From Melitaea cinxia (taxonomy: Eukaryota; Arthropoda; Insecta; Lepidoptera; Nymphalidae), in NCBI RefSeq assembly GCF_905220565.1, contig NC_059412.1, forward strand, positions 14,294,125-14,358,124: DNA of 64,000 bases. Reading direction: 5' to 3'. Below, one piece after another: positions 10,091-22,100 of the stretch; the first letter of the stretch is position 1; each line of letters starts with the position of its first letter. The position numbers were made by a program, and so were the translations under genes. The notes beneath the pieces are model-generated. The model did not search any database, was not told the origin of the DNA, and worked only from the letters and a program-made list of their open reading frames with translations.

Positions 10091-10464
10091 AACTGACTTC
10101 AAAAAGGGGGGAGGTAATCAATTTGACTGTATTTTTTGTTTGTTACCTTATAACTTCTGACTGGGTGGACCGATGTCGATGATTATTTTTTTTTTTTATC
10201 GAAAGGTACTGCTTATATGTACTTTTTGGGTTACCTATAATAACGCGTATTTACTTGACTATTTTTTCGTCGACCTACGTTGTATTATACCGCATAACTT
10301 TTCACTGGGTCTACCGATCTTGATAATTCTCATTTTAATCTAAAGCTGATACTTGTCGTGTGGTCCCGTTCAAATTTGATTATATCTTATAATGCGAATT
10401 TACTTGATTACGTTTTTTGTCCACCTACGTCGTGTCCATGTAATTGAAGTCGGTTTTTTTTTCG
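10091..10464. mobile_element. MITE with CCGACTTCAA termini
   Basis: It starts AACTGACTTCAAAAAGG and ends TTGAAGTCGGTTTTTTTTTCG, an inverted terminal pair. Related elements are at 23001, 42291 and 56209. The interior repeats a phrase (TTATAACTTCTGACTGGGT and CATAACTTTTCACTGGGT) and has no ORF. Confidence 0.65.
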
Positions 10465-11630
10465 AGTGCAAATACGATTATTGTTTTAAGTTGTCAAATA
10501 TTTGTGTCAATTTTACATAGAATGTCATTGTTCGTATTTTTGTCATTCTTGGTGTACAATAAAGAGTTATTATTATTAATTAAATAGAAAATAAAAACAA
10601 TAAAATAAAAGTTTGAGAAACATTGTGTTCACTGTTTACATTTTGTCTCAAGTTCAAATGAATATACTATAGGTAGTCCTAACTTAGGTAACATTCATAA
10701 AATAAAGGCGACTAACATGGACAAAAAACCAAATACTTGAAAAATATAAATTGAAATATGTATAGAGACGTTTAATTCGATACGATTCGTATTTTTAAAC
10801 TAAATAAATAAATATTGCATATAAAAATATAAATAGACATTTCAATACATCTAACTATATGCGTCGCTGTGTGTGTGTGTAACTATGTGAATATACAAAA
10901 AAAAAATAATTTTTAATTCAGTGTCATGACAGACGTCGAAAGAGCAACACGCTTCGTTTAGTAATAAAAATCATCATTTTATATATAATATGAATGTGAA
11001 TAAATAACTAAATTACATATATTAAGTAAGTTAACGCACACAGCGCCGCGTTGAGATGTCTCGAAGCGTCTGTTGATGTGTTTATTTTTCGATTAGTCGT
11101 AAGAACCACGAGTAATTAACTACATTGATGTATAAACTGTAATATGCTTTAATCATATGTAATAAAATTCGCGTAGTTTTTCATCGCATTTGTTAAAATA
11201 CGGCCTTTTCTAGAAACTATGTATCCGTGACTGACTAGAAATTAAATTTCGACAATTTACTAATTTCAATTTGTCAAAGTTTTAACATATTACTCAAATG
11301 TGTAATAATTTTGACAAATAACTTATTTGTGTCAAAATTTTGACAAATGACTTTCTCACCGCACCTCAATGTTTTAAAGAATTACTTAGTTGTGTCAAAA
11401 CTTTGTTGCTCGTAAAAGTCACTTATAGGTTTATTGAAAAATGATTAATAATGCAATGATTTTAAGAATGGGAATCGCGCAATCGAATTTTTCTATTAGA
11501 TCTGTTTGTTTTCTTTTAAATATAAAATTATTGTGATCTTAGTGTAATAACCGTGCAATTAAATGAATTTGTTTAGGATTAAGTATGTTTTCGTACAGGT
11601 TTTTCTGTGTTAAATAATAAATGTCTTAAT

Positions 11631-11729
11631 AGGGGTGTCAACTAAATAGTTTTACTAATAAGGTAATACATGTTTGTAATTTTTTTTATTAAAGATTTTC
11701 ATTAAGGGTTGTTATTTTGACACCTCTAA
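11631..11729. mobile_element. short inverted-repeat element flanked by TA
   Basis: TAGGGGTGTCAAC opens it and TTTTGACACCTCTA closes it, so the ends are inverted repeats (GGGGTGTCAA against GAGGTGTCAA) inside TA. This fits a miniature Tc1/mariner-like or related element of under 100 bp. The interior is only A/T-rich. Confidence 0.45.
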
Positions 11730-13520
11730 GAGTATTTATTTTGTATTATTAATTCGGAACATCTGTGTAATATTATTAAATTAGCTTTCTAAACTGTATT
11801 CGTTTGTAATTTATTATGTATCTATATTATGTATGTTTTGTTTTTAAAGACATTTTTACAAGAAAATTGTCAATTCCAATACTCAATAATAATTATATTT
11901 GTTGGATTTTATTTACAATTGTGATTTAATACTTGCCATTAATTGTTGTTTGTGTTTTATCGGGCCTAGGACTTGAAGTGTGTGTGTGTTTTTTTTTCTG
12001 AATATAAAATGAGATTTCAATCACGAGAGGCACAAGGCAGCGCACGGAAGTCATCGTAGGTTTTAGAAATTAGTGATACATACATACAGTGCGACACGGT
12101 CATTTAACGATTTATTAAAACGATTTTGTAACTTATTTTTATGACCATAGAGTATAAAATCACTCGTAGTTACATTTAATACGTGTCGCATAGATAGTTG
12201 TAAAAAAACATGCACATGTAAAAATCCTTGATATTATTATATTATTAATAATAATAATAATAAAAAACAAGTAATCGTAGCACGAGTGTAGTTTAGTAAT
12301 TATTAAATGATAAAAAATAAATAATTTGTACACGTAATTAAGCTTTTTATAAGACGTTGATCGTTTTGGAGGTTGTTTCTTCTCACAGTTGAATGTTAAT
12401 TATTTTTTATGTGCCATGAAATATAGACTAGAAGGCGATTTAGTTGCGCGACTGCTGCGCCACTGTTGCGCCGCTTGCTAGTTTAACGGTTCGATTATCA
12501 TTTGTGAATTTCGATAAACTAATTTTATTCTAGTTGGCCTCCTAGATGCTGTTTGTTTCTTGCTTTGATATATAAAAAAAAAGTTTAATTTTCTATTTAT
12601 TATATTTTAATAAATATTATTTTTTGTAAATGTTTATATTTTGACTATTAATAATCTCACAAAATCAATATGGTTTATGCATATGTGACAATGTCATATG
12701 CAGATTGCAAAAGCATATGCACAAATCGCATTTTACGTCTGTAAAGTTATGCATAAGCAAGAAATAAAAGGTCTTTAAGAATTTTGATATTACGTTTTTA
12801 TTTATTGACTGTATACTTAAGGTAGCGAAGTTGTTTTTTAGCTAAATGACGCTTGTTTTACGTGTTAGAGAATACGTGAATGCATGTTATATTACATAAA
12901 TGTAAGTGAATAAAATTATTTAAATTTGATGTTTCATTTTTATTTTTGTACCTTCTGTATGTGATACGGCGTTGACCTTGACATATTTTTAATGAACGGT
13001 AAATTTGGGTTTGGTTGGTTTTAATGGATAATCTTTTGGGAGATTTGGCGAAATGAGTAGTTGCTGTTAATTAAAGTTACTAAACGACACATTGGAAAAA
13101 ATTTATTTTTATGTTTTTATATTAAATCTGAATAAATCTTACATAGTTATGTATTGCTTGAAGTAGGAATTCGTTGAATTTATTTCATTCAAGAAAACAT
13201 TCAATTAAAAGTTAAGTGACGAGGAATAATAAGCCAATAGAACAGTAAGTGTAACATACAATCATCAGAATTGAACTTGTGGGTTAGTGTATAGCGGTCA
13301 TATTAACTGGCTATTGCACTGCACTAGTGGTCTCGAAATCGATAACGATCATGTAAAATATTTGTACAGGTCGTACAGATGTTTTGTTTACGGTCTGGGC
13401 AGCTCGAGTTTGTGTTGTGTGTGTTTCAGAACACCAGTGTGTGATTGTGAGTCTTTTATTTGCAACAGATACAGAATCTTAGGTATTTATAAAATAATAA
13501 TTAGGTCATAGAAAATGTTA

Positions 13521-14139
13521 GGGAGATAGGGTAGTTTTTACCTCATTGAGACCCGGTAGGTGGCGCAGTTATCGGTATGTAACTCCGAAACTACTGAACC
13601 AATGTTTATCAAATTTTGTATCATATGTAATTTGGTTCAACTTGGGACTTAGGATAGTTTTTGTCTCAATTGGACCCGTTAGATGGCGCTGCTATCGGTA
13701 TGTAACACCGAAACTACTAATCCAATGTTTATCAAATTTTGTAATCATATGTAATTTGGTCTAACTTGGGAAGTAGGGTAGTTTTTATCTTAATTGGACC
13801 CGGTAGGTGGCGCAGCTATCGGTATGTAACTCCGAAACTACTGAACCAATGTTTATCGAATTTTGTAATCGTATGTAATTTGGTCCAACTTGGGAGATAG
13901 GATAGTTTTTGTCTAAATTGGACCCGGTAGGTGGCGCTGCTATCGGTATGTAACTCCGAAACTACTAATCCAATGTTTATCAAATTTTGTAATCATATGT
14001 AATTTGGTCTAACTTGGGAAGTAGGGTAGTTTTTATCTTAATTGGACCCGGTAGGTGGCGTAACTATCGGTATGTAACTCCGAAACTACTGAACCAATGT
14101 TTATCAAATTTTGTAATCATATGTAATTTGGTCCAACTT
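13521..14139. repeat. 124-bp tandem array, five copies
   Basis: Copies start at GGG near 13521, 13644, 13768, 13892 and 14016. Each contains GACCCGGTAGGTGGCG, CTATCGGTATGTAACTCCG, AAACTACTGAACCAATG and CATATGTAATTTGGTC. Copies differ by a few substitutions, and alternate copies look more alike. The core phrase recalls internal text of lepidopteran Helitron-like elements, which is a tentative link. Confidence 0.93.
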
Positions 14140-14564
14140 ATATACCAATTAGTGGAATAGGCTGTTCAGTTCTTATAATCGAGACATGTTCAAGGCTGAA
14201 GTTCTACAATGATAATAAGCCGCACGGTGTTTTAAAAAGGCGAGTCTTTGGATGTTGAATAATATAAAAAATCACGTCAATACATTAATAATATCACTGA
14301 TCGATTATTTATTTAATAAAGTAAGGTCTATAAATTTAATAAATAAAAACGATCATGGAACCCAGTGAACCGTCTCGACGTAGCTACATTTCATTTCTCA
14401 GTTGAAATAGCTGCCGGAAGCTCCGAGCGTAACCATCAACCAGTCATCTCCGCTCCTGCGTGCTCTTTGCCTTTGTTTAAACGCAATTAGATCTTCTAGA
14501 AGCGTCTTACGTGTTCAACTTTATAAATGTTTTCAATAAATTAAATTATAAATAAATATTGCTT

Positions 14565-14665
14565 GTAACATGTCACTGCTTGACATACTCGTGGGCCTGT
14601 TTCTCCGTATAGTAGAGGGGTCAAAGCTTGATCCACTATGCCGCTTCATTGCGGGTTGGCGTATT
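14565..14665 (-). mobile_element. SINE tail fragment
   Basis: It is a diverged copy of the shared tail: GTAACATGTCACTGCTTGAC, AAGCTTGATCCACTATGC and ATTGCGGGTTGGCG. It has no head. Confidence 0.65.
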
Positions 14666-15049
14666 AAATAGAAAATAAATATTAAATCTTTTAATTATGA
14701 GTAATGGACTATGAATTTTTCTTCCCGTGGAACGTGATCTTTTGCTTCTACAGAATCCCCCATTTATAGAAAAGTAGTTCGGAGTCGAACAGTCTGTATA
14801 TCTTATGAAAAATGACTTAGTAAGTAGTTTTTAGGTTCTAAAAACAATTTCATTACATATTCCTATTATCCTCTCATTAATAAGACAATTTATTTTTGTC
14901 ATGTCATGAAAATTAAAAAGTGTGTGTCAGCTCCAACGCACGACTGGAGTTACTGCTTCAGATCGACGTCTAAATAGACACAAAAAAGGCTTACTAGTCT
15001 AAAAAAAAAGATGAATACCATATCAAATGGTAAATAAGTTAATCAAATA

Positions 15050-15106
15050 ACGCCATCTATCGTTATTAGAAAACGTCGTAACGCCATCCCGATAGATGGC
15101 GTTAAC
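15050..15106. repeat. inverted repeat, possible hairpin
   Basis: TAACGCCATCTATCG and, 27 bases later, CGATAGATGGCGTTA are perfect inverted copies of 15 bp. A further TAACGCCATC lies in the loop. It sits about 150 bp upstream of the truncated LINE. Confidence 0.85.
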
Positions 15107-15261
15107 ACCAACGTAACGAGGTCATTCGTTCAGTAAATTTTACTCCTCGTATTTTTATACCGAGGGCCTTATATAAAAATCGATTAAGAAGTAAACTCAA
15201 AAAAAAGGAAACAGAAAACGAATTCGTTCCTTGATCTCATAATAAGACAATAGATAATATA

Positions 15262-17540
15262 TATATTAAATATGATGTCTACTGGTCGGACCACTTTCCA
15301 CTTGTGCTAGACTGTGATTTATTTTGTGTAAAACCTAAAATAATGTTACCTAATTGTCGGCCTAATGGCGACAGGGCTAAAGTATTGTGGGGAGAAAGGA
15401 ATATTTCTCAAATACAAAAGTATAGTCAGATTTGTAACTCTAAACTTAAAGAAATTAACTTTCCGGAAGAAATGACTAAATGTTGTGATAGGTACTGTAA
15501 TAATTCTGAGCATAGGGCTATTATTGACAAAATATATGACACTGTAATCAACATTCTGTCTGATGCTGCCGCAGCGACGTATCGCAGCAGGTGTCCCAGA
15601 AAGAATGGTTACATAGCCGGGTGGAATAGGTATGTCGCAGACTCACACAGAGTGGCACGGCTTAAATTTAGAATTTGGGTGGATCAGGGAAAACCGCGCG
15701 TCGGAAAAATTTATGAAGAAATGTTAGAAAGTAGGAAACATTTTAAAAGCAAATTAAAGTGGTGTCAAGGTAAACAAGAACAAATAAAAATGGGTGTCTT
15801 AGCATCAGATCTATCGGAAAAGAATTTTGGAAAATTTTGGAGGGATACAAATAAATTAAATATTAGGCCCAGTATCCCCGTAAGCGTAGGGGGTAAACAT
15901 AATTTGAAAGATATTGCGAATATTTTTAAAGAACATTTCACGGTGACATCACTCTTGGACTCTGTACCGGGTAGCAATAGAGACACTGTGTCTGGAATAA
16001 CTGTTCAGTTTTTAGCAAAAGATGTGTTTAAAATTATTACTAAAATGACGAGAGAAAGGTCTCCTGGGCACGATGGCCTAAGTATAGAACATTTTAAATA
16101 TGCCGGCGAGCATCTGCCTCGTATACTTGCGATGCTTTTAAACTGTAGTCTGGGACATACCTATTTACCAGAAGCGTTAATGCGTACAATTGTAGTACCT
16201 GTTGTTAAAAATAAGACGGGTGACACGTCTGACACGAGCAACTACCGGCCTATATCTCTTGCAACTACAGCTGCAAAAATACTTGACAGTCTGCTTAACG
16301 GCTACCTCGGTAGGTATGTGGAACTTGACGATGCTCAATTCGGGTTCAGGCCTGGTGTTTCTACAGAAAGTGCTATTTTCAGTCTTAAGCATACTGTCAA
16401 GTATTATACTCAGAGGAAAACGCCTGTGTATGCTTGCTTTTTAGATCTATCCAAAGCTTTCGATCTGGTAAATTATGAGCTCCTGTGGGAGAAGCTGAGA
16501 GGCACGGGTATGCCGGCGGAATGTACCAAGCTCTTAAATTTTTGGTATAAGCACCAAAAAAATCAGGTTAGGTGGGCGGGTGCCGTGTCGGATGAGTATA
16601 CCCTTACGTGTGGTGTGAGACAGGGTGGACTTAGTTCCCCCACCCTTTTTAATCTCTACATTAATCAGCTGATTGAGGGTCTCAGCAGCGCTCATGTAGG
16701 ATGTTATATCGACGGACAATGCGTCAATAATTTAAGCTACGCTGACGACATGGTGCTGCTGAGTCCATCAATCGGAGGGTTAAGAAAATTATTAGATATT
16801 TGCGAGTCGTATGCGAGGGCCCATGGCTTAGTGTACAATGCTAGGAAAAGTAACATTCTCGTGTTTAAGGCTGGTAAGCGGTTGCCAGGTCATGTACCGA
16901 CAATTACCTTAAACGGGGCAGCATTAAGCAGAGTCAACCAATTTAAATATTTAGGCCATATAATCAATGCTGATTTGAACGATGATGACGATATTGAGAG
17001 AGAGCGTAGGGCGCTGGCGGTGAGAAGCAATATGCTCGCACGCAGGTTCGCACGTGGTACTGCGGCTGTCAAAATTACTCTATTCCGGGCTTTTTGTCAG
17101 TCCTTTTACTCGGGTGGTCTGTGGGTAAGCTACACGCGTCGAGCCTACAGCGCACTACGTATTCAATATAATAATGCCTTCAGAGTGCTGTTGCGGCTAC
17201 CGCGGTTTTGCAGCGCCTCAGGAATGTTCGCGGATGCTCGGGTCGATGGATTTCACGCGATTATGCGTAAAAAAGCATCGTCTCTGCTGCGGCGCATGAG
17301 GGCCAGCAACAACAGCATTCTGAGGACAATCACGGCTCGCCCTGATTGTTCTATTCAAAAGTACTGGATAGAAACAATGACGGGCCAACTAAAATGATTA
17401 TTATTATTTATTTATTTTTAATTCATCATCTTACTAACAATAACTAACATAGATTATAAGTAAATATTGTTACTAACACACTAATACACTATGGATGTTC
17501 ACGTCTGAAATAAACGCTTATTATTATTATTATTATAATA
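15262..17540 (+). mobile_element. 5'-truncated non-LTR retrotransposon (LINE)
   Basis: The sequence opens inside the end of an endonuclease domain (WSDHFPLVLD, the SDH motif), continues through a complete reverse transcriptase frame, and ends in a short 3'UTR with AATAAACGC and an ATT microsatellite tail (17518-17537). 5' truncation is the usual result of incomplete target-primed reverse transcription. The RT boxes and the phrase SNYRPISL are CR1/Jockey-like, but the clade is not settled here. Confidence 0.88.
15304..17397 (+). CDS. LINE reverse transcriptase, 5'-truncated ORF2
   Basis: The open frame covers 697 codons from the GTG at 15304 and is open upstream to about 15262. It copies element RNA at a nicked target in the nucleus (family knowledge). 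Visible motifs: the thumb-side start PGHDGL; SNYRPISLATTAAK; FGFRPGVSTESA; the first catalytic Asp in FLDLSKAFD at residues 379-387; GVRQGGLSSP; and the YADD box at residues 479-482. A C-terminal basic region with Cys follows. Only the last endonuclease motif (SDHFPL) remains, so the element cannot move by itself. No internal stop or frameshift is seen, which is unusual for a dead LINE copy and suggests recent insertion. The listed start is not a natural initiator. Confidence 0.9.
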   Translation: MLDCDLFCVKPKIMLPNCRPNGDRAKVLWGERNISQIQKYSQICNSKLKEINFPEEMTKCCDRYCNNSEHRAIIDKIYDTVINILSDAAAATYRSRCPRKNGYIAGWNRYVADSHRVARLKFRIWVDQGKPRVGKIYEEMLESRKHFKSKLKWCQGKQEQIKMGVLASDLSEKNFGKFWRDTNKLNIRPSIPVSVGGKHNLKDIANIFKEHFTVTSLLDSVPGSNRDTVSGITVQFLAKDVFKIITKMTRERSPGHDGLSIEHFKYAGEHLPRILAMLLNCSLGHTYLPEALMRTIVVPVVKNKTGDTSDTSNYRPISLATTAAKILDSLLNGYLGRYVELDDAQFGFRPGVSTESAIFSLKHTVKYYTQRKTPVYACFLDLSKAFDLVNYELLWEKLRGTGMPAECTKLLNFWYKHQKNQVRWAGAVSDEYTLTCGVRQGGLSSPTLFNLYINQLIEGLSSAHVGCYIDGQCVNNLSYADDMVLLSPSIGGLRKLLDICESYARAHGLVYNARKSNILVFKAGKRLPGHVPTITLNGAALSRVNQFKYLGHIINADLNDDDDIERERRALAVRSNMLARRFARGTAAVKITLFRAFCQSFYSGGLWVSYTRRAYSALRIQYNNAFRVLLRLPRFCSASGMFADARVDGFHAIMRKKASSLLRRMRASNNSILRTITARPDCSIQKYWIETMTGQLK

Positions 17541-17848
17541 TTTCTCTCAGATAAGATTGGAAGTAGCAACGATTTGACACTAAGAAAAAGTAACAACGTG
17601 TTTCGTACAGCTTAATCGTATTTTTCAAACTCGTAATATATGTAATAAAACTCGTATATATCCAAATCAAAATACAAATAACCTTGTTCAAATAGGCTTT
17701 AAAAGCACTTTCGAATCGTCATTTTACAAATTAAAATTTTAAAGTAATTATAATTTTTAAAAGTGAAGCTACCACCGATTCGGAATGTAGATACAGTGAA
17801 AAATCGGCAAGGAACTCCGCAGTTACTATTTATTATTCATATTTAACC

Positions 17849-17945
17849 TGTAACGTCCCAATGTTGGACATAGCCCTCTTTCGCCATGTAGGAGAAGGAT
17901 TGGAGCTTAATAAACCACGCTGCTCCACTGCGGGTTGGTGGACAC
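17849..17945 (-). mobile_element. SINE tail fragment
   Basis: ACCTGTAACGTCCCAATG, ATGTAGGAGAAGGATTGGAG and CACGCTGCTCCACTGCGGG match the shared tail in - orientation. Confidence 0.75.
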
Positions 17946-18401
17946 TATTCCGCAGTTACTTACTTACAGTTACAGTACTCTTTTAAAAATAATATACATA
18001 CGAGTATATATAATCTGTATTTTAGTATAAAATTGGTAATATCTTGCATGAATATAGCATGCATGCATAACATGAGATTTGTTACTTTTGACAAATAATT
18101 ATATACTTATTATTTGCCTCATTCAGTTTCTCTATCCGAGATCGTCGACATAGCAATGGCAGTTAAACTGTGTCGCTCATTATCAACGAAGAATTTCATC
18201 CCACGCGGGAAATTGTCTCGTCAGAGAGCCCTACGCATTGGCCTCACTGGGTGTATCGCTTTCTAATTACCATACCCTTGAACGACTTACAATAATGACT
18301 TTTGATTATTATTTAAAACTCACTACATTCAACTGATATAAGATCATTAAATTTGCCATGAAACTATATATTATACGATTATTATATTTATATATTTACT
18401 A

Positions 18402-18570
18402 GCTGACCCCGCAAACGTTGTTTTACCATATATGTTATTAATTCCTTTAATCACCCCCCTTTTAACTTAGGGGTATGAAATATGCACAGGCACACAAAAA
18501 TTCATAAAAATCGGTCCAGCCGTTTCGGTGGTTTAACTAACATTGTGACACGCGCATTTTATATGTAAGA
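18402..18570 (-). mobile_element. Helitron-like fragment
   Basis: It starts AGCTGACCCCGCAAACGTTG (GTCAGCT on the other strand, matching the CTAG-type 3' end of related copies) and carries AAATCGGTCCAGCCGTTTCG and GTGACACGCGCATTTTATA. It shares this layout with 21554-21754 and 40193-40602. Confidence 0.5.
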
Positions 18571-19284
18571 TGTGTATGTAAATGTTTATATTTATTTTTT
18601 TATTCCGTACGTATGTGTAAATGTATACATAATATAATATATATTCTTATTTTTTACTTATTTATATTTATATATCACCTGCCCATGTGAAAAGCAATAT
18701 CCATATCATTATCAGGTTGTCTGGAAGAGATTGCTTTTTAGTAATAAGATCGCCTGGTTGTACAATTTGTGACTATAATTGCTTGTATTGTAAATTTTGT
18801 TCTTTATTTAAATATGCAATTAGGTATATTATTATTATGATGTGTTAGTACCTGTTAACATAACAGAGTCGTCAGTTCCTGCCATAAAAATGCCTGCTGC
18901 TATGCCTGTTTCTTTTGGTCACACCCGGCTGATATACTTAGTTACATTTTTGTTTGAATCAAATGTAAATATATACAGATAATACGAATATATGTTGTTA
19001 CAACTTACATCCAAACTTGACCAGACAACCCCCGGAACAGAAAACAGAGTCAAAGTTAACTGCTCCCACGGGATTTTCAACAAGTTTTATTTATTTATTT
19101 ATTTGTTTATTTTCTTACATCTAATATTACAGGCAAAACCAATAATAATCTAATAAGTTCGGTAAGTTTCTTGTAAAACATAATTAATATTGTTGATTTT
19201 GATGTATACGTAAATGAGAAATTAACCAGGTTGTTTGTTATACTTCATGGTTTCGATATTTCGACACTATTAAAAGTATCACAA

Positions 19285-19350
19285 ACCTTACGGAGTGGCG
19301 AAGATTAGGGAAGGCCTACGTCCAGCAGTGGACTTTTAAGGCTGACGGAT
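19285..19350 (+). mobile_element. LINE C-terminal/3'UTR scrap
   Basis: GGAAGGCCTACGTCCAGCAG then TGGACTTTTAAGGCTGACGG is the LINE end also seen at 34437 and 43135. GATG simple sequence follows. Confidence 0.6.
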
Positions 19351-20230
19351 GGATGGATACACGGATGGACATTAAGATTTGTCACTACAAGATCTTTTTG
19401 TTAGAAATACGAAAGAAAATGTATAAAGTTTGGGTGTTTCGGAGATATAATTTCCAGCTGTTTCTGTTCTGTAATTTTTTCTTATGAATTCTGTACCATA
19501 TAGGTACTTATTCAAAGTAAATGTTAGTATAAACGCATTGTAAGATGTTTCAATGCAAGTCAGCGCATCACGCCCAGGGGAAATTACAACTGACATAAAA
19601 GCTATACTTTCATAATTTTCACTACAGAAAAAGAAACTAAAATATACATTTTTCATTATTTTCTCTTATTTACTATATTTCTTTAAGCTATACACTCTAC
19701 TAAGTGTTCGAAAACTTTTTTCATATTTCTGTCCTAATAAAGAATCTTTACTAAAAACATATATTTAAAAAATCAATTGCAGTTCTTACTTGACATGTTA
19801 ATGTAAACAGTGTTGTTATTATTATCACTAGTAGTCGCCCAGAGGTCGAAATCCGACCATAATTAAAAATTTTAATTAAAGAAAACCAAAAAATTATGAA
19901 AATAAAGAACCTTTTTTATAAAATTTCAATTTGACTACAGACTTTGACAATCAACAAAAGAGTATAATATGCGCGTGTGTGTGTGTGTTAAATACATCTC
20001 GTTACGCATTTACCAGCTTATTCTCTAAGTCAGGCGTGTAAAGTCTCAAATGCTGATAATAGTATTCTCGCAAATAGTCGTAGTTGTTACAGAATCGAAA
20101 ATTGACGTTATAACTTTATACAGACACGTACCAACATGATACAAGCCATAACACGTGTTCACAGCAAGCTACTTACAAATAACAATGTAATATAAAAGTA
20201 AACGAATTATTGAAACGTTTACATGGATAC

Positions 20231-20441
20231 ATTATTAAATAAATAAATAAATATTATATAACATACACACACGGTCGTCTGTTCCTATGGTAAGTAACTT
20301 AATGCTTGTGTTACAGGTAACAGCCGACTATTATAACTATAATACAAATATTATTATTACACCCAGACTCAGGCGGGAATCGAACCCGCAACCCGCGGCA
20401 CAGAAAGCAGGGCCACTACAAACTGCGCCAACGGGCTAGTC
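20231..20441 (-). mobile_element. tRNA-derived SINE family B
   Basis: In - orientation it opens GACTAGCCCGTTGGCGCAG (box A) with box B GCGGGTTCGATTCCCGCC. It ends GACGACCGTGTGTGTATG and an ATTT-repeat tail. Copies lie at 34103, 57088 and 61489. Confidence 0.85.
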
Positions 20442-20810
20442 GAACTAACTTTTAAAGTAAATTCATTAGTATCAAAAGCATCAGTCATCAGTATCAGAGA
20501 TCTACATGCCTAATTATTGTTTGTGTAATTAATTACATTACTGTTACTTATTTTATTATTATTTTTTTAGTAGGATTTTACCTCATTTTTCAATTTAGCA
20601 CACATTCAAACATCCGCTCTTATACATCCCACGAGAATAATTTTAGTAGTAATTAGTAGAGCCGTTGTACTAACGTTTTTATGAATTAATGTATAAAAAA
20701 CGCCTCTCACTAAAGGCGTCACTAGTATATATTATATATCGGAGATAAATAACACACACAGTAAACACCCAACATTTCCCAGATAACTGCAAAAACCTAT
20801 ATAGCCTATA

Positions 20811-20952
20811 TAGCTCCTGGGGGGGATTGGGGATTGAGTCGGCAACGCGCTTGCGATGCTTCTGGTGTTGCAGGCGTCTATAAGCTACGGAAATCTCTTA
20901 CCATCAGGTGAGCCGTACGCTTATTTGCCGACCTAGTGATATAAAAAAAAAA
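20811..20952 (+). repeat. interspersed family C, 3' part
   Basis: TAGCTCCTGGGGGGGATTGG, TTGCAGGCGTCTATAAGC, CATCAGGTGAGCCGTACGC and an A run match the right half of 2086-2367. Confidence 0.8.
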
Positions 20953-21553
20953 TAGCCTGTAAAAATGTGTGTGTCATGAGCGAGAATCCGTCGAGCATAA
21001 CATCTAGTGTAGTGACCGCTAACGCGTCGTAAATGCAATAATGTATAAATAGGTACTACATAAAAATATCTATAGAGATAAAATCTAAAAAAAGAAAACA
21101 AAAGATTCTTAAACTCGAAACGGTCCGGTAAAATCCTTTCAAATACAGTTATTGTTTACAGAATTTAATTATATTAAGAGACAGCGGGAGTACGAATATA
21201 ACGCAGTATTATCCCAAGTGTAAGGCTTTGGTTTCGAAATAAAACTCGAGTTTCATGGCACGCCATTATTTCTTATGTGCCGTTGTCTATGAGGACGGGT
21301 TTTATCGAGATGTAACCAACGCGTTTGAATTTATAATTATGTTATGAATTTAATATTTCAAACAAGCTGTACTCGCTACTTTCGACTTTTACCCTTTTCC
21401 AACCTTGCTCAATTTTGGAATTAAAAAAAAAATACTAATGAGTTCCTCATTGAAATCGTCTCTAATTTCATTTTTATTTATTAAATAGCTTTGATGTAAT
21501 ACACAGATTCTAATATGTGTGTATAGACAAATAAACAAAAAATATTTAATATA

Positions 21554-21754
21554 TAAAATTCTCGTGTCGCGGTGTTTGTAGTTAAACTCCTCCGAAACGG
21601 CTTGACCGATTCTCATGAAATTTTGTGTGCATATCGGGTAGGTCTGAGAATCGACCGACATCTATTTGTCATCCCCCTAAGTTATAGGGGGGGGGGGATT
21701 AAGGGGGTTAATAACATATATGGCAATACAACATTTGCGGAGTCAGCTAGTATC
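21554..21754 (+). mobile_element. Helitron-like element
   Basis: It runs from TTCTCGTGTCGCGGTGTTTG through AAACGGCTTGACCGATTCTC to GCGGAGTCAGCTAG followed by T. The CTAG end before T fits Helitron 3' ends. A run of nine G lies near 21690. The 5' TC end is not flanked by A, so the left limit is uncertain. Confidence 0.5.
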
Positions 21755-21989
21755 ACTCTATAATTTTATACAACACATCAAAGCTATACTCTTAGTGATA
21801 AATAGTTGTAATATGAAATAACATAAAAAATGTAGATTTATTTGTGAACAAAAAAACTTACTTGCTAACTTGGTTTTTAAGTAAAGGAACTTCACTCTTT
21901 CTGTAAATCAAAGAAAGTGTAATGGTATTAAAAGACAAGCAAAGCAAGCACTTAAACTACAGCATAGATGAGAGCATAGAATAATCTTG

Positions 21990-22060
21990 TGTAAGGTAGA
22001 GGTACTTCTCCAGTCAGCTACTCCAGATTTTAAGCAAGATGTTTCCTGCCCAGTAATTCT
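21990..22060 (-). repeat. interspersed family C fragment
   Basis: TGTAAGGTAGAGGTACTTC, CTACTCCAGATTTTAAGCA and TTTCCTGCC match the left part of family C in reverse orientation. Confidence 0.55.
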
Positions 22061-22100
22061 CCAGAAATCCTGCGTCAATACAGTCTATTTTTCTTATTCG

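Larger units (their letters stand above)
8400..15240. other. gene-poor AT-rich region
   Basis: No coding exon could be recognised here. Apart from the repeats listed separately, it holds A/T runs and simple sequence such as ATT repeats near 12237-12262. Several TTTGACAAAT-like words recur between 9400 and 11400 without a clear unit. Distal calpain poly(A) sites may lie at the left end. Confidence 0.6.
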
